Below are positions 8,296 through 18,216 of a stretch of DNA of 64,000 nt, one piece after another. Origin of the DNA: JANPLD01 sp964445765 (GTDB taxonomy: Bacteria > Pseudomonadota > Alphaproteobacteria > Rickettsiales > UBA8987); the NCBI GenBank assembly GCA_964445765.1, contig CAYULD010000002.1:467856-531855 (forward strand), given 5' to 3'. The notes below the pieces were generated by a model that was not told where the DNA came from, ran no database searches, and was given only the letters and a program-made list of their open reading frames with translations. The position numbers and the translations under genes were made by a program. Numbering within the stretch: the first letter of the stretch is position 1; every line of letters starts with the position of its first letter.

Positions 8296-11229
8296 ATGAA
8301 TTATTTTCCTCAAATTTCTAACCAAGATGCTGTTTCGCTTTATCAAGAAAAGTTAGAAAAAGCTCTTCTAAAAAATGAAAATAATGCAAGCATTAAAGCG
8401 GTTTTTAATCAAGAAAAAAACCAAAAACTATTGCGGGCGATATTTTCTAATTCGCCATATTTAAGCGATATTATCATTGAATATCCAGCCTATTTTGCTG
8501 AGATTTTGCAAAATGATTTTCAAAAATTTTTTGATTCAAAAATTAATGAGCTACAAAATATAATTTTTGAAAACAAACAAAAAATTGAAGAAAAACTTAG
8601 AATAGAAAAGAGGAAATTCAGCCTTTTAATAGCAACACAAGAAATAACTGATTTTTCAAAGGCAAGTTATGCAATGGAAAATTTATCAAAATTTGCAGAT
8701 ATTTGCGTTCAAATTACCATAAAATTTTTATTGCAAAAAGCTCATAATAATAAAATTATAAATTTGAATGATTATCAAAACCCTTTTCTAAATTCTGGTT
8801 TAGTTGTGCTAGCGATTGGAAAATTAGGCTCTTATGAATTAAATTATTCAAGCGATATAGATATAATAATTTTTTTTGAAGATGAAAAAATAAATTATAA
8901 TGGCAGAAAAACTATTCAACAATTTTATATTGAACTCTCTCAAGAACTTACAGATATTTTAGCTCGCAGAACCTCACTTGGCTATGTGTTTCGGGTTGAT
9001 ATGAGGCTCAGGCCTGATCCCGCATCTAACCCACTTGCAGTTTCATTACAGAAGGCAGAAAAATATTACTTCACAGTAGGGCAAAATTGGGAAAGGGCTG
9101 CAATGATTAAAGCTCGCGCGATATGTGGTGATGAAAATTCTATAAAAATTTTCTTTGAATTTATGGATAAAAATGTTTGGCGTAAAAGTCTAGATTTTGA
9201 AACCATAGAAGATATACACTCAATAAAAAGGCAGATTGATACTAAAAATATTCTTGATGAAAATCTCTTTAATTACAATGTAAAACTTGGCAGGGGTGGC
9301 ATTAGAGAAATTGAATTTTTTGCACAAACTCAGCAATTAATTTGGGGCGGCAGAAAACCTAATTTAAGAGAGAAAAAAACCATTCTAGCCCTTAATGAGC
9401 TTGCAAAAGAAGGGGAAATTTCTTCGCAAATTGCAAGTGAACTAACCAAAGCCTATAATTTTTATCGTATGGTTGAACATCGTTTGCAAATGGTAAATGA
9501 TGAACAAACCCACAAACTGCCAGATAATATTCAAGCCATAGAAAAAATTGCTAATTTCTGCGGTTTTGAAGATTATAAAAAATTTATTGAAACGCTTAGA
9601 AATTACATTGAAAATGTTCGTGGTTATTATTCAAAATTATTTGAAACTTCACCTTCACTTGCAAGTAATATTCCAGAAGCGCAAGGAAGCCTTGTTTTTA
9701 CTGGCGCAGAAAACCACCCAGATACTATAGAAACACTTAAAAAAATGGGTTTTAATAAGCCAGAAACTATCTCAGATATTGTGCGTGGCTGGCATCATGG
9801 CAGATATAATTGCACTATGAAAGCCCGCTCTCGTGCGGTTCTTACAAAATTAATGCCAATCTTAATTTCAAGTTTTGCCAACTGCCCTGATGCTGATGAA
9901 GGCTTTATTCGCTTTGACGAATTTTTAAGCAGGCTACCAACTGGAACACAAATTTTTTCAATGCTTTATGTAAACCCAAGCATTATTGAATTAATTGCTG
10001 ATGTAATGGGCGGTTACCCTGAAATTGCAGAAACTTTAACTAGAAATCACAGCCTGCTTGATTTTGTTTTAACTTCAGAATTTTATGATTCAATGCCAGA
10101 TCAAGCAGATCTTAAAAATAATTTGCTAGAGCATATTTCTAAGGCAAGTAAAAATAAAATTTTATCAAGTGAGGAAATTTTTGAAATCATAAAAAATTGG
10201 GCAAATGATAGAAAATTTAAGGTGGGAATTCAATTTATTAGAGATCAAATTAACTCAGAAGAATTATTCTTAAGCCTCTCTAACATCGCAGAAATAGTTA
10301 TTAAAACCCTTATTGAATATATTGAAAAAGAATTTTTGGAAGAATTTGGCGGTATAAATAATGGCAATTTTGCCGTTATTGCACTCGGAAAATTTGGCTC
10401 CAATGAGCTTACTTTTAAGTCTGATTTGGATATGATGTTTATTTATGATTATGAAAATTCAGCAAGCATAAATGAAAATCTAAAGATTGAGCCTTCAGCC
10501 TATTATATCCGTTTAGCTAATAAATTAGTTCAGATTTTATCAGGCATTTCAAGCACTGGCAGGCTTTATGAAGTTGATTTGAGGCTTCGCCCGCTTGGTG
10601 AAAGCTCCCCAATAGCAACTTCGCTAAAAACTTTTGAAGAATATTATAACCCTGCAAAAAAAGAGGGTAACGCTTGGGTTTGGGAATATATGACGCTAAC
10701 AAGGGCAAGGGTAATAAGTAATAATCAAAAATTTTCAGAAAAAATTCAGAATTTAATTGATGAAAAAATATCTACAAATTGGGATAACCAATTTTTACAA
10801 GAAGAAGTAAATTATATTTATAAAAAATTTCGTGAGCATAGAAATAGCAAGAAAATCTTAGGTTTAGATGTAAAAAACTCGGTCGGTGGAATTTTTGATT
10901 TAGAATTTATGTTAAGATTTTTGCAGCTTAAATTTCTGAATAATTATCCGCAAATAAAAACGCAATCTTCTAAAAAACTTATAGAAAACCTTAAAGAAAT
11001 CAAAGCTATATCAGCAGATGAAGCGGATATCTTAAAAAAAGCATTTGAGTTTCTAACTTCCTCACAAAATGTTTTGCGAATTACCTCTGAAAGCAAAATA
11101 ACCAAATATACTGAAGAAATTTTGTGTAAAGTTACAAACCAAGCTAATTTTGAAGAATATAAGAAATCTCTTGAGTTTTTAATGGCGGAAGTTAAGAATA
11201 TCTTTACTAAACATATAAATTTTAACTAA
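8296..11229 (+). CDS. glnE: bifunctional glutamine synthetase adenylyltransferase/deadenylase
   Basis: A 977-residue protein with two nucleotidyltransferase domains, as expected for GlnE (usual length 950-1000). The first motif, GKLGSYELNYSSDIDII near residue 175, belongs to the deadenylylase half; the second, GKFGSNELTFKSDLDMM near 697, belongs to the adenylylase half. Each keeps the G-S-x(8)-D-x-D metal site, and each is followed by YxVDxRLRP (residues ~234 and ~758). GlnE modifies glutamine synthetase in response to PII, so its presence implies nitrogen regulation. bcp follows 8 bp after its stop and is probably co-transcribed. Confidence 0.97.
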   Translation: MNYFPQISNQDAVSLYQEKLEKALLKNENNASIKAVFNQEKNQKLLRAIFSNSPYLSDIIIEYPAYFAEILQNDFQKFFDSKINELQNIIFENKQKIEEKLRIEKRKFSLLIATQEITDFSKASYAMENLSKFADICVQITIKFLLQKAHNNKIINLNDYQNPFLNSGLVVLAIGKLGSYELNYSSDIDIIIFFEDEKINYNGRKTIQQFYIELSQELTDILARRTSLGYVFRVDMRLRPDPASNPLAVSLQKAEKYYFTVGQNWERAAMIKARAICGDENSIKIFFEFMDKNVWRKSLDFETIEDIHSIKRQIDTKNILDENLFNYNVKLGRGGIREIEFFAQTQQLIWGGRKPNLREKKTILALNELAKEGEISSQIASELTKAYNFYRMVEHRLQMVNDEQTHKLPDNIQAIEKIANFCGFEDYKKFIETLRNYIENVRGYYSKLFETSPSLASNIPEAQGSLVFTGAENHPDTIETLKKMGFNKPETISDIVRGWHHGRYNCTMKARSRAVLTKLMPILISSFANCPDADEGFIRFDEFLSRLPTGTQIFSMLYVNPSIIELIADVMGGYPEIAETLTRNHSLLDFVLTSEFYDSMPDQADLKNNLLEHISKASKNKILSSEEIFEIIKNWANDRKFKVGIQFIRDQINSEELFLSLSNIAEIVIKTLIEYIEKEFLEEFGGINNGNFAVIALGKFGSNELTFKSDLDMMFIYDYENSASINENLKIEPSAYYIRLANKLVQILSGISSTGRLYEVDLRLRPLGESSPIATSLKTFEEYYNPAKKEGNAWVWEYMTLTRARVISNNQKFSEKIQNLIDEKISTNWDNQFLQEEVNYIYKKFREHRNSKKILGLDVKNSVGGIFDLEFMLRFLQLKFLNNYPQIKTQSSKKLIENLKEIKAISADEADILKKAFEFLTSSQNVLRITSESKITKYTEEILCKVTNQANFEEYKKSLEFLMAEVKNIFTKHINFN

Positions 11230-11237
11230 GGGTTTTT

Positions 11238-11714
11238 ATGTCTGAAAAAAATCTTATAGAAGGTAATTTTGCACCTGATTTTACTATGGATATTGAAAAT
11301 TCAGGCAGTTTTACGCTATCTGAAAATCGTGGCAGAAAAAATGTAGTTTTATATTTTTACCCTAAAGATGATACGCCCGGTTGCACTTTGGAAGCCAAAA
11401 ATTTCTCAGAAAATATATCAAAATTTGAAAAGCTAGACACAATAATAATTGGTGTTTCAAAAGATAGCATCGCCAGCCACGAAAAATTTAAGGCAAAATA
11501 TTGCTTGCCCTTTTCACTCGCTTCTGATGAAAACTCCACAGTTTGTGAGGCTTATGGCACTTGGGTTGAAAAGAATATGTATGGCAAAAAATATATGGGC
11601 ATTCAGCGAGATACCTTCTTAATTGATAAAACCGGCAAAATTAGAAAAATCTGGCGTAAAGTGAAAGTTGAAAACCATTGCGAAGAAGTTCTTGAAGCAA
11701 TTAGGAAGTTGTAA
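11238..11714 (+). CDS. bcp: thioredoxin-dependent peroxiredoxin, Bcp/PrxQ type
   Basis: A 158-residue thiol peroxidase that reduces hydrogen peroxide and alkyl hydroperoxides. The peroxidatic cysteine is C49 in YPKDDTPGCTLEAKNF. In Escherichia coli Bcp the resolving cysteine lies five residues later; here that position is Lys (K54), so this belongs to the group with a resolving cysteine elsewhere (candidates are in AKYCLPFS and STVCEAYG) or works as a 1-Cys enzyme. It sits 8 bp after glnE and 5 bp before glmM, so the three genes look like one operon. Confidence 0.95.
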   Translation: MSEKNLIEGNFAPDFTMDIENSGSFTLSENRGRKNVVLYFYPKDDTPGCTLEAKNFSENISKFEKLDTIIIGVSKDSIASHEKFKAKYCLPFSLASDENSTVCEAYGTWVEKNMYGKKYMGIQRDTFLIDKTGKIRKIWRKVKVENHCEEVLEAIRKL

Positions 11715-11719
11715 AATTA

Positions 11720-13072
11720 ATGACAAAATTATTTGGAACAGATGGCGTTCGCGGTAAAAGTAACTCCTACCCAATGGATGCTGAAACCGCCCTTAAACTT
11801 GGAATGGCAGCTGGTGCATATTTTACTCACGGTCAACATAAACACCGCGTTGTAATTGGCAAAGATACAAGGCTTTCAGGCTATATGATAGAATCTGCAT
11901 TAACTGCAGGTTTTATTTCTATGGGTATGGAGGTTTTTTTGGTAGGGCCAATGCCAACACCAGCGGTTGCATTAGTTACCCGCTCTATGCGTGCAGATGT
12001 TGGCGTTATGATTTCCGCTTCTCACAACCCTTATCACGATAATGGCATTAAATTTTTTCAGATGAACGGCCTTAAATTATCTGATGAAGCTGAAAAAGAA
12101 ATTGAGAATTTAGTTAACTCAGATTTATCTAAATATCGTGCAAAGCCCGAAAATCTAGGAAGGGCAAAAAGAATTGATGATGCTCAAGGTAGATATATTG
12201 AATATATAAAACAAACATTTCCCAAACGAAGCAGGCTTGAAGGGCTTAAAATTGTTTTAGATTGTGCCAATGGTGCGGCATATAAAATTGCCCCTATAAT
12301 TCTTTGGGAGCTTGGTGCTCAAGTTGAAACAATCTTCGCAAAGCCAGATGGTTTTAATATTAACAATAATTGCGGCTCAACTCACCCAGAAATTTTAAGC
12401 GAAAAAGTTAGGGAATCCAAAGCTGATATTGGCATAGCCCTTGATGGTGATGCTGATAGGCTTATTATTTGTGATGAAAAAGGGCGTATAATTGATGGCG
12501 ATCAAATAATGGCGGCAATCGCTTCAAACTGGCAAGAAAGAGGGCTGATTAAAGGTGGGGGCATTGTTACAACTATAATGTCTAATATGGGTTTAGAAAA
12601 ATATATTGAATCTCTTAACCTAAAAATGCACCGCACTAAAGTTGGTGATAGATATGTTATGGAGCAAATGAGGGATCTCGGCTGTAATTTTGGCGGGGAG
12701 CAATCTGGGCATTTAATATTTAATGATTACACAACAACAGGTGATGGCTTGCTTGCGGCACTGCAAGTTTTGGCTTCAATAATTGAAAAGAAAAAGCCTG
12801 CAAGTGAAGTTCTTAATGTTTTTACTGCTTGGCCACAAGTTCTTAAAAATGTTAAAATCAACAAGCCAGCAGATGAAATTTTAGAAAATGATAAAATAAA
12901 AAAACTTATCACTGAAATTGAGAAATCTCTGCAAGAAGATGGCAGAATTGTAATCCGCAAATCAGGCACAGAGCCATTAATAAGAATTATGCTTGAAGGT
13001 AAAGATGCGATTAAAATTGAAAAACTCTCAAACAATCTAAAAGCAGAAATGGAAAAAATTAACGATGAATAA
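11720..13072 (+). CDS. glmM: phosphoglucosamine mutase
   Basis: A 450-residue enzyme converting glucosamine-6-phosphate to glucosamine-1-phosphate for peptidoglycan and lipopolysaccharide. Family signatures: FGTDGVRG at the N-terminus, the phosphoserine loop MISASHNPYHDNGIKFF (Ser101), the metal loop ALDGDADRLI, GGEQSGH, and the phosphate-binding loop RKSGTEPLIRIM near the C-terminus. All catalytic elements are present and the length is normal. It starts 5 bp after bcp and ends the glnE-bcp-glmM run; a 106-bp AT-rich gap follows. Confidence 0.97.
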   Translation: MTKLFGTDGVRGKSNSYPMDAETALKLGMAAGAYFTHGQHKHRVVIGKDTRLSGYMIESALTAGFISMGMEVFLVGPMPTPAVALVTRSMRADVGVMISASHNPYHDNGIKFFQMNGLKLSDEAEKEIENLVNSDLSKYRAKPENLGRAKRIDDAQGRYIEYIKQTFPKRSRLEGLKIVLDCANGAAYKIAPIILWELGAQVETIFAKPDGFNINNNCGSTHPEILSEKVRESKADIGIALDGDADRLIICDEKGRIIDGDQIMAAIASNWQERGLIKGGGIVTTIMSNMGLEKYIESLNLKMHRTKVGDRYVMEQMRDLGCNFGGEQSGHLIFNDYTTTGDGLLAALQVLASIIEKKKPASEVLNVFTAWPQVLKNVKINKPADEILENDKIKKLITEIEKSLQEDGRIVIRKSGTEPLIRIMLEGKDAIKIEKLSNNLKAEMEKINDE

Positions 13073-13178
13073 TTAAGGCATCTTATTATGATGTTTATTG
13101 TATAAATTTTTAGAAGTATAAGTTAAAATGTTTGGTAAAGAATTACAGTTTCCTTAGAGAAAAATTAAAAATTTTTAG

Positions 13179-14741
13179 ATGGAAGTTTCTCAAATATTAT
13201 CTGCCTTTAACCTTAGTAATGGGGAAAGAAACCTGCCTAAAGAAGCACAGCAAAATATCTCACAAAATTTAAGTAATATCCTTGCAAATCAAGTTTTTCG
13301 TGGGGAGGCTTTGCAGAATAATGCTGGGCAATATTCAACGCAAATCATTCTAAACCCTAATATTAGTGATGCCTCGCAAGAGCTTACCTTCCGCACTGAT
13401 GCAAATCTTAAAGCAATCGGCAATTTTTCAGTAGCAGTTGAAAATATTAATTTTAATCAAACTTCTAGCAATATTGGTGCGGTTAATTTTACAGGCAAAA
13501 TTATTTCACAAAACCCTGAAAATATAGGACAAACTTATCAATTAGTGGGGGCGATAAAAATTACTGATGCAAAAATTTTAGCATCACTTTCATCACCGCA
13601 AAATAATTCTGCTGAAGGGGCTTCAATATTAAATAAATTGGCGAATTTTGATACAAGCATAATTTCAAAATTGCCTAACAATTTACAGGCACAAACACCA
13701 ATTAATAATCAAAATTATACAAATTTTTTGATTAAAAATAATTTAGAAAATTTTTCAGGCAATATTGCCTCATTAAATATTTCTCAAATAACCGCAGAAA
13801 ATGGCGAAATTTTAGCACAAAATTCTTCAAGTTTAGGTAAGGCAAATATTTTTGGAAAATTTGAGTATCTTGCCAATAGCAATGAATCTGTGATAAAAAC
13901 AGAATATGGAAATTTTAGAATTAATGGGCAGGTTAATCTTCCCAATAATTCTAATTTAGTATTTAATTTAGAGGCAACCCAGAATTTAGATAATAATAGA
14001 AATATCGGCCAAAGTTTTTCTTCGCTTTATCTTCTTAAATCTGCTGTTGCTGGTGATGTATTAAATTTGCAGGCTTACGCAAAAATTTTAACGCAAAGCC
14101 CGCTAGGTTTGGCTATTTTGGAAAAGGCTTTTCCTAATGTTAAAGATGGGCAATCGGCTTATAAATCTTTGGTGGCAATTTCATCACTTAAAAATGCAGG
14201 TGAAAATTTTTTAGATAACACCAATTTATCTGCAAAAATGCAGATTTTAACGCCAGAAGATAATGAAATTCTAAATTCTGCTAGGTCATTAATGTCTGCA
14301 ATAATGCAGACATCTCTTAAAATTGGTAATAGTGAAGGCGAGATTTACTATTCCTATATTTTACCATTTTTTAACGGTCAGAAGTTGGATTTTCATCGGG
14401 TTTTTGTATCGCAAGAGCAAAATTCTAAAGGCAAGCAGAAATCACAAGGTAAATTTCTTATGGAGCTTGTGGAAAATGAGCAAGGTAGAATTGAAATTGA
14501 AGGCAATTTTACCAAAAATTATAATCGTGTTCGCAAATTAGATATGGTGATTCGCTCAGAAGAAATTTTTTCAGATGAAACAAAAAATGAACTTTTAGAA
14601 ATCTATAATAATATTTCAGAATCAATGGGTTATAGTGGCAATTTGCTATTTCAAAGGCTTTTTTATAATATCTCAGATAATTTTAATCCCGCCCAAAATT
14701 ATTCAAAAAATAACCCTAATTCTATTTCAATTGATACCTAA
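13179..14741 (+). CDS. FliK-like flagellar hook-length control candidate
   Basis: A 520-residue, Asn/Gln/Ser-rich protein without a signal peptide. Residues 1-330 are low-complexity and poorly conserved in appearance. The last about 150 residues are more ordered: IYYSYILPFFNGQKLDFHR, then FLMELVENEQGRIEIEGNF, LDMVIRSEEIFSDE and a helical end with SMGYSGNLLFQ. This resembles the compact C-terminal domain of FliK-like proteins in alphaproteobacteria: beta strands about a Gly-x-Ile/Val core, then a final helix and strand. A FliN-like gene at 48831 supports a flagellar context. The match is from memory of the pattern, so a secreted structural protein remains possible. Confidence 0.45.
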   Translation: MEVSQILSAFNLSNGERNLPKEAQQNISQNLSNILANQVFRGEALQNNAGQYSTQIILNPNISDASQELTFRTDANLKAIGNFSVAVENINFNQTSSNIGAVNFTGKIISQNPENIGQTYQLVGAIKITDAKILASLSSPQNNSAEGASILNKLANFDTSIISKLPNNLQAQTPINNQNYTNFLIKNNLENFSGNIASLNISQITAENGEILAQNSSSLGKANIFGKFEYLANSNESVIKTEYGNFRINGQVNLPNNSNLVFNLEATQNLDNNRNIGQSFSSLYLLKSAVAGDVLNLQAYAKILTQSPLGLAILEKAFPNVKDGQSAYKSLVAISSLKNAGENFLDNTNLSAKMQILTPEDNEILNSARSLMSAIMQTSLKIGNSEGEIYYSYILPFFNGQKLDFHRVFVSQEQNSKGKQKSQGKFLMELVENEQGRIEIEGNFTKNYNRVRKLDMVIRSEEIFSDETKNELLEIYNNISESMGYSGNLLFQRLFYNISDNFNPAQNYSKNNPNSISIDT

Positions 14742-14806
14742 TTATTCCTTTTACATTAGCTTTCATAAGTGCTATATAAGCTCGCAATCATAATAAATTG
14801 GTTGCT

Positions 14807-16285
14807 ATGAAAAATCTCTCTCAAAATTCTAGAATTTCTGAATCATTTACCTTTGATGATGTTCTTCTAAAGCCCGCTTTTAGTGAGGTTCACCCCACTT
14901 CAGTTGATACGGCAACTTTTCTTACAAACAATATTAAGTTAGGTGTTCCGCTGATTTCCGCCGCAATGGATACAGTTACAGAAGCACGCCTTGCAATAGC
15001 TATGGCACAAAACGGTGCAATTGGCTGTTTGCATAAAAATATGACGATTGAAGAACAAGCAAATGAAGTTCGTAAGATTAAGAAATTTGAATCTGGAATG
15101 GTGGTTAATCCAATAACAATTTCACCAACTGCAACGCTTTCAGATGTTTTATATGTAATGGAAAGTAATAATATTTCCGGCATTCCAGTTACTGATGAAA
15201 AGGGCAAATTACTTGGTATTATTACTAATCGTGATGTTCGTTTTGCTACTGATAAAAAGCAAAAAGTTTCTGATTTAATGACAAGCAAAAATCTTGTAAC
15301 CGTTAAAGATGGAGTTGGAATTGATGAAGCTAAAAAATTGCTTCATAAATATAGAATTGAAAAACTAATTGTTGTTGATAAACAATATAAATGCGTTGGT
15401 TTAATTACGGTTAAAGATATTGAAAAATCTCAAAAATTCCCAAATGCTACTAAAGATTCTTTCGGAAGGCTTAGAGTTGTTGCAGCAGTTGGTGCTGGTG
15501 ATGATGGCGTTAAAAGGGCTAAATCTCTGATAGAAGCAGAAGTTGATGCAATTATTGTTGATACTGCTCACGGGCATTCTAAAAATGTTTTAGAAACAGT
15601 TGCGAATATTAAAAAATTATATCCAAAATCTCAGATAATCGGCGGAAATATTGCCACTAAAGAGGCAGCAAAAGCTCTGATTGAAGCTGGTGCTGATGCT
15701 ATAAAAATTGGTGTGGGGCCGGGTTCTATATGCACAACTCGCATAGTTGCAGGGGTTGGTGTGGCTCAGCTTACAGCGATTATGGAGGCCTCAGAAGTCG
15801 CTAAAAAGCATAAGATTAGAGTTATTGCTGATGGTGGAATAAAATTCTCAGGTGATTTTGCTAAGGCTATTGCAGGTGGTGCAGATGTTGTAATGATCGG
15901 CTCACTTTTTGCAGGCACCGCTGAAAGCCCCGGTGAAGTTATTTTATATCAAGGGCGTTCATATAAAACTTATCGAGGAATGGGATCTATTGGTGCAATG
16001 GCTAGAGGCTCTGCGGATAGATATTTTCAGCAAGATATTAAAGATCAGCTTAAGTTAGTGCCAGAAGGGGTTGAAGGCAGAGTGCCATATAAAGGTGAGG
16101 TTTCTGCGGTAATTCATCAATTAGTTGGTGGGCTTCGCTCTGCAATGGGCTATACGGGTAATGCTAATATTTCTGAGATGCAAAAAAATTGTGAGTTTGT
16201 TAAAATAACCCCAGCAGGGCTTAAAGAAAGCCACGCTCACGATGTTACCATCACTAAAGAAGCCCCAAATTATAGAATTGATTGA
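14807..16285 (+). CDS. guaB: inosine-5'-monophosphate dehydrogenase
   Basis: A 492-residue enzyme that oxidises IMP to XMP with NAD, the first committed step to GMP. The (beta/alpha)8 barrel is interrupted by two CBS domains (about residues 95-210: VNPITISPTATLSDV and MTSKNLVTVKDG). The catalytic loop GPGSICTTRIVAGVG holds Cys309, and the mobile flap with RYFQQ is present. ATG at 14807 is chosen because homologues start close to NSRISESFTFDDVLLKP; a TTG three codons upstream is also in frame. The gene stands alone. Confidence 0.97.
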   Translation: MKNLSQNSRISESFTFDDVLLKPAFSEVHPTSVDTATFLTNNIKLGVPLISAAMDTVTEARLAIAMAQNGAIGCLHKNMTIEEQANEVRKIKKFESGMVVNPITISPTATLSDVLYVMESNNISGIPVTDEKGKLLGIITNRDVRFATDKKQKVSDLMTSKNLVTVKDGVGIDEAKKLLHKYRIEKLIVVDKQYKCVGLITVKDIEKSQKFPNATKDSFGRLRVVAAVGAGDDGVKRAKSLIEAEVDAIIVDTAHGHSKNVLETVANIKKLYPKSQIIGGNIATKEAAKALIEAGADAIKIGVGPGSICTTRIVAGVGVAQLTAIMEASEVAKKHKIRVIADGGIKFSGDFAKAIAGGADVVMIGSLFAGTAESPGEVILYQGRSYKTYRGMGSIGAMARGSADRYFQQDIKDQLKLVPEGVEGRVPYKGEVSAVIHQLVGGLRSAMGYTGNANISEMQKNCEFVKITPAGLKESHAHDVTITKEAPNYRID

Positions 16286-16373
16286 TGGATAATTTTATAA
16301 AAAATTGTTTTACATTTATCAATTTGTTAATAATTTATAATCTCAACTTTAAACTTTAATCAAAAATTATTTT

Positions 16374-17399
16374 ATGAAAAAGCTACTTACTATTCTTCTA
16401 ACAACGGCTGTAATTTCATCTTGTGCAGTTTCTAAAACTGATGGTGTTATTAAACCCGGTGAGCAAAAAGGCGGTTTTCTTGGCCTTATGAAACAAGATG
16501 ATCTTAAAGTTGAAAGTGCAGGGGCATTCAAAGAGGCTGAAGATGTTATAGTTGCAAGCTTTAAGGTTGGTTTTATTGAAAAAAAATCTGACAAAGCACA
16601 AGCAAGAGGTGGCTTATTAGGTGGCGGTGGATTTGGAGGAAGATCTACAGCTAAAATGGATTTAACCGGTGTTAATGATAGCATTAGGCAAGAAATTGCT
16701 GAGCAAGCCTATAAAGATTTTATTTCTCAACTTAAAGCAAAAGGTTTCAAAGTTTCTCCAGCAAGTGAGTTACTCAAAAATAAAGATTTTGCTGAAACAA
16801 AAACTTATGATACGCCTTACTTAGATGATCAAGATGGTCTTCTTTCTTCTGGTGCTGTTACAAAATATTTTCAACCTAAAGAACTTGGAAAAATTAGATT
16901 TTTCTTAGGCGATAATGTAAATATGACGGGCGGTTTTGGTTTTGGTAACCCAACAATTGTTGCCTCAAACATTGCTGAAAAAACAAACAAAAAAATTCTT
17001 AGCGTTACATATATAGTTGATTTTTCTAATGCTGAGGGTGACAGTGGCGTTACTTACTCAACATTGCAAGTTGGTCAGGGTATAACAGTAACACCGGGAA
17101 GCAAGCTTAACTTTATTGGTGGTGAGGGAAGTGCGTTCTCATCAGCAAATGGAAATATAACAATCGGACAACCAGTTTATTCCACTAAAGAATTTGGGGA
17201 AGTTATAAGCACTTCTTCAGATGCTTATAAAACTGCAGAAACAGCTCTTAATTTAGCTTCAGCACTTATGGGTGGTGGCACAAATCAAACTAGATCATTT
17301 ACTATTAAAGCAAATCCTGCGAAATATAAAGCTGTTAGCTTAGAAGTTCTTAAAGATGCTAATAGCGGTATTACAGGCAAAATGGCTTCTTTAAGATAA
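16374..17399 (+). CDS. hypothetical lipoprotein
   Basis: A 341-residue protein with a lipoprotein signal peptide: MKKLLTILLTTAVISSC, lipidated cysteine at 17 with Ser at -1 and -2. After a Gly-rich linker (residues ~80-92, LLGGGGFGGRS) it has a mixed alpha/beta body with no motif I recognise. It is likely anchored in the outer membrane or on the outer face of the inner membrane. Neighbours (guaB upstream, uppS convergent) do not suggest a function. Confidence 0.75.
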   Translation: MKKLLTILLTTAVISSCAVSKTDGVIKPGEQKGGFLGLMKQDDLKVESAGAFKEAEDVIVASFKVGFIEKKSDKAQARGGLLGGGGFGGRSTAKMDLTGVNDSIRQEIAEQAYKDFISQLKAKGFKVSPASELLKNKDFAETKTYDTPYLDDQDGLLSSGAVTKYFQPKELGKIRFFLGDNVNMTGGFGFGNPTIVASNIAEKTNKKILSVTYIVDFSNAEGDSGVTYSTLQVGQGITVTPGSKLNFIGGEGSAFSSANGNITIGQPVYSTKEFGEVISTSSDAYKTAETALNLASALMGGGTNQTRSFTIKANPAKYKAVSLEVLKDANSGITGKMASLR

Positions 17400-17438
17400 T
17401 TTTGATTTAATATTTTGGTTGGCAGTTGGTTAAAATAA

Positions 17439-18122
17439 TCACCTGCCACCAAATCTTCTTTCTCTATTAGAAAAATCTTTGAGGGCGTTTTCAAAATCTT
17501 CTTCTGAAAAATCTGGCCATAAAATATCACAAAAATAAAGCTCAGTATAAGCAAGTTGCCATAGTAAAAAATTACTCAAGCGTTTTTCACCACCACTACG
17601 AATTAGTAAATCAGGATCAGGTAAATTGCTTGTATATAAATTATTGCTTATATTTTCTATTGAGGGTTCAATTTTATTATTAAAAATATTCTTTACGGCG
17701 TTAGCAATTTCTTGTTTGCTACCATAGTTAAGTGCGATATTAACCAATAAATCTGGGGTTTTAGAAGATTTGTTTTCAATGCTATTTGCTTTATTCTGAA
17801 TATCTTTTGGAAAAGCTGAAATATCACCAATGAATTTTATTGCGATATTTTTATTGATTAGACTATCTGCATCAGAAGCAAGATAATATCTAAGTAAATC
17901 TAAAATTCCATTTACTTCACTTTCTGATCTTGACCAATTTTCAGAAGAAAACGCATATAATGTTAAAAAAGGAATTTTTTTCTTTAAGCATAATTTTATT
18001 ATTTCTTTTGCCTTTTCAGCACCTTTTCTATGCCCTTCTTTAATAGGTTTATTGTTAATTTTTGCCCATCTGCCATTACCATCCATAATAATAGCAATAT
18101 GTTTTGGAGGTGAATAATGCAT
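17439..18122 (-). CDS. uppS: isoprenyl (undecaprenyl) diphosphate synthase
   Basis: A 227-residue cis-prenyltransferase that extends farnesyl diphosphate to the C55 lipid carrier for cell-wall synthesis. Motifs: IAIIMDGNGRWAK (catalytic Asp14), GHRKGAEKAKEI, FSSENWSRSESEV and DLLIRSGGEKRLSNFLLWQ. Length and motif order are normal. It lies downstream of rpsB-tsf on the same strand, as in many proteobacteria, but pyrH and frr, which usually lie between, are absent and a terminator separates it from tsf. Confidence 0.96.
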   Translation of the reverse strand: MHYSPPKHIAIIMDGNGRWAKINNKPIKEGHRKGAEKAKEIIKLCLKKKIPFLTLYAFSSENWSRSESEVNGILDLLRYYLASDADSLINKNIAIKFIGDISAFPKDIQNKANSIENKSSKTPDLLVNIALNYGSKQEIANAVKNIFNNKIEPSIENISNNLYTSNLPDPDLLIRSGGEKRLSNFLLWQLAYTELYFCDILWPDFSEEDFENALKDFSNRERRFGGR

Positions 18123-18149
18123 TTGCTTTAGGCAAGTTTTTTTACAGTT

Positions 18150-18183
18150 AATAAAATAAAAAGGGGCTGTAAAAGCCCCTTTA
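18150..18183 (-). terminator. Rho-independent terminator of rpsB-tsf
   Basis: Read on the minus strand, AGGGGCT (18180-18174) pairs with AGCCCCT (18168-18162) around a 5-nt loop and is followed by TTTTTATTTTATT. It is 34 bp past the tsf stop codon. A perfect palindrome, TTAGGGCACGCCCTAA (18198-18213), lies between tsf and this hairpin and may assist it. Confidence 0.85.
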
Positions 18184-18216
18184 ATGTAAGGAATAAATTA
18201 GGGCACGCCCTAATAA

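Noticed and set aside
16367..16684. Minus-strand open frame of 105 codons over the lipoprotein start
   Set aside because: The plus-strand frame has a clear lipoprotein signal and normal codon use; the antisense frame has no features.
18198..18213. TTAGGGCACGCCCTAA as an operator
   Set aside because: It lies between the tsf stop and the strong terminator, where a transcription factor site would be odd; it is more likely part of the termination region.
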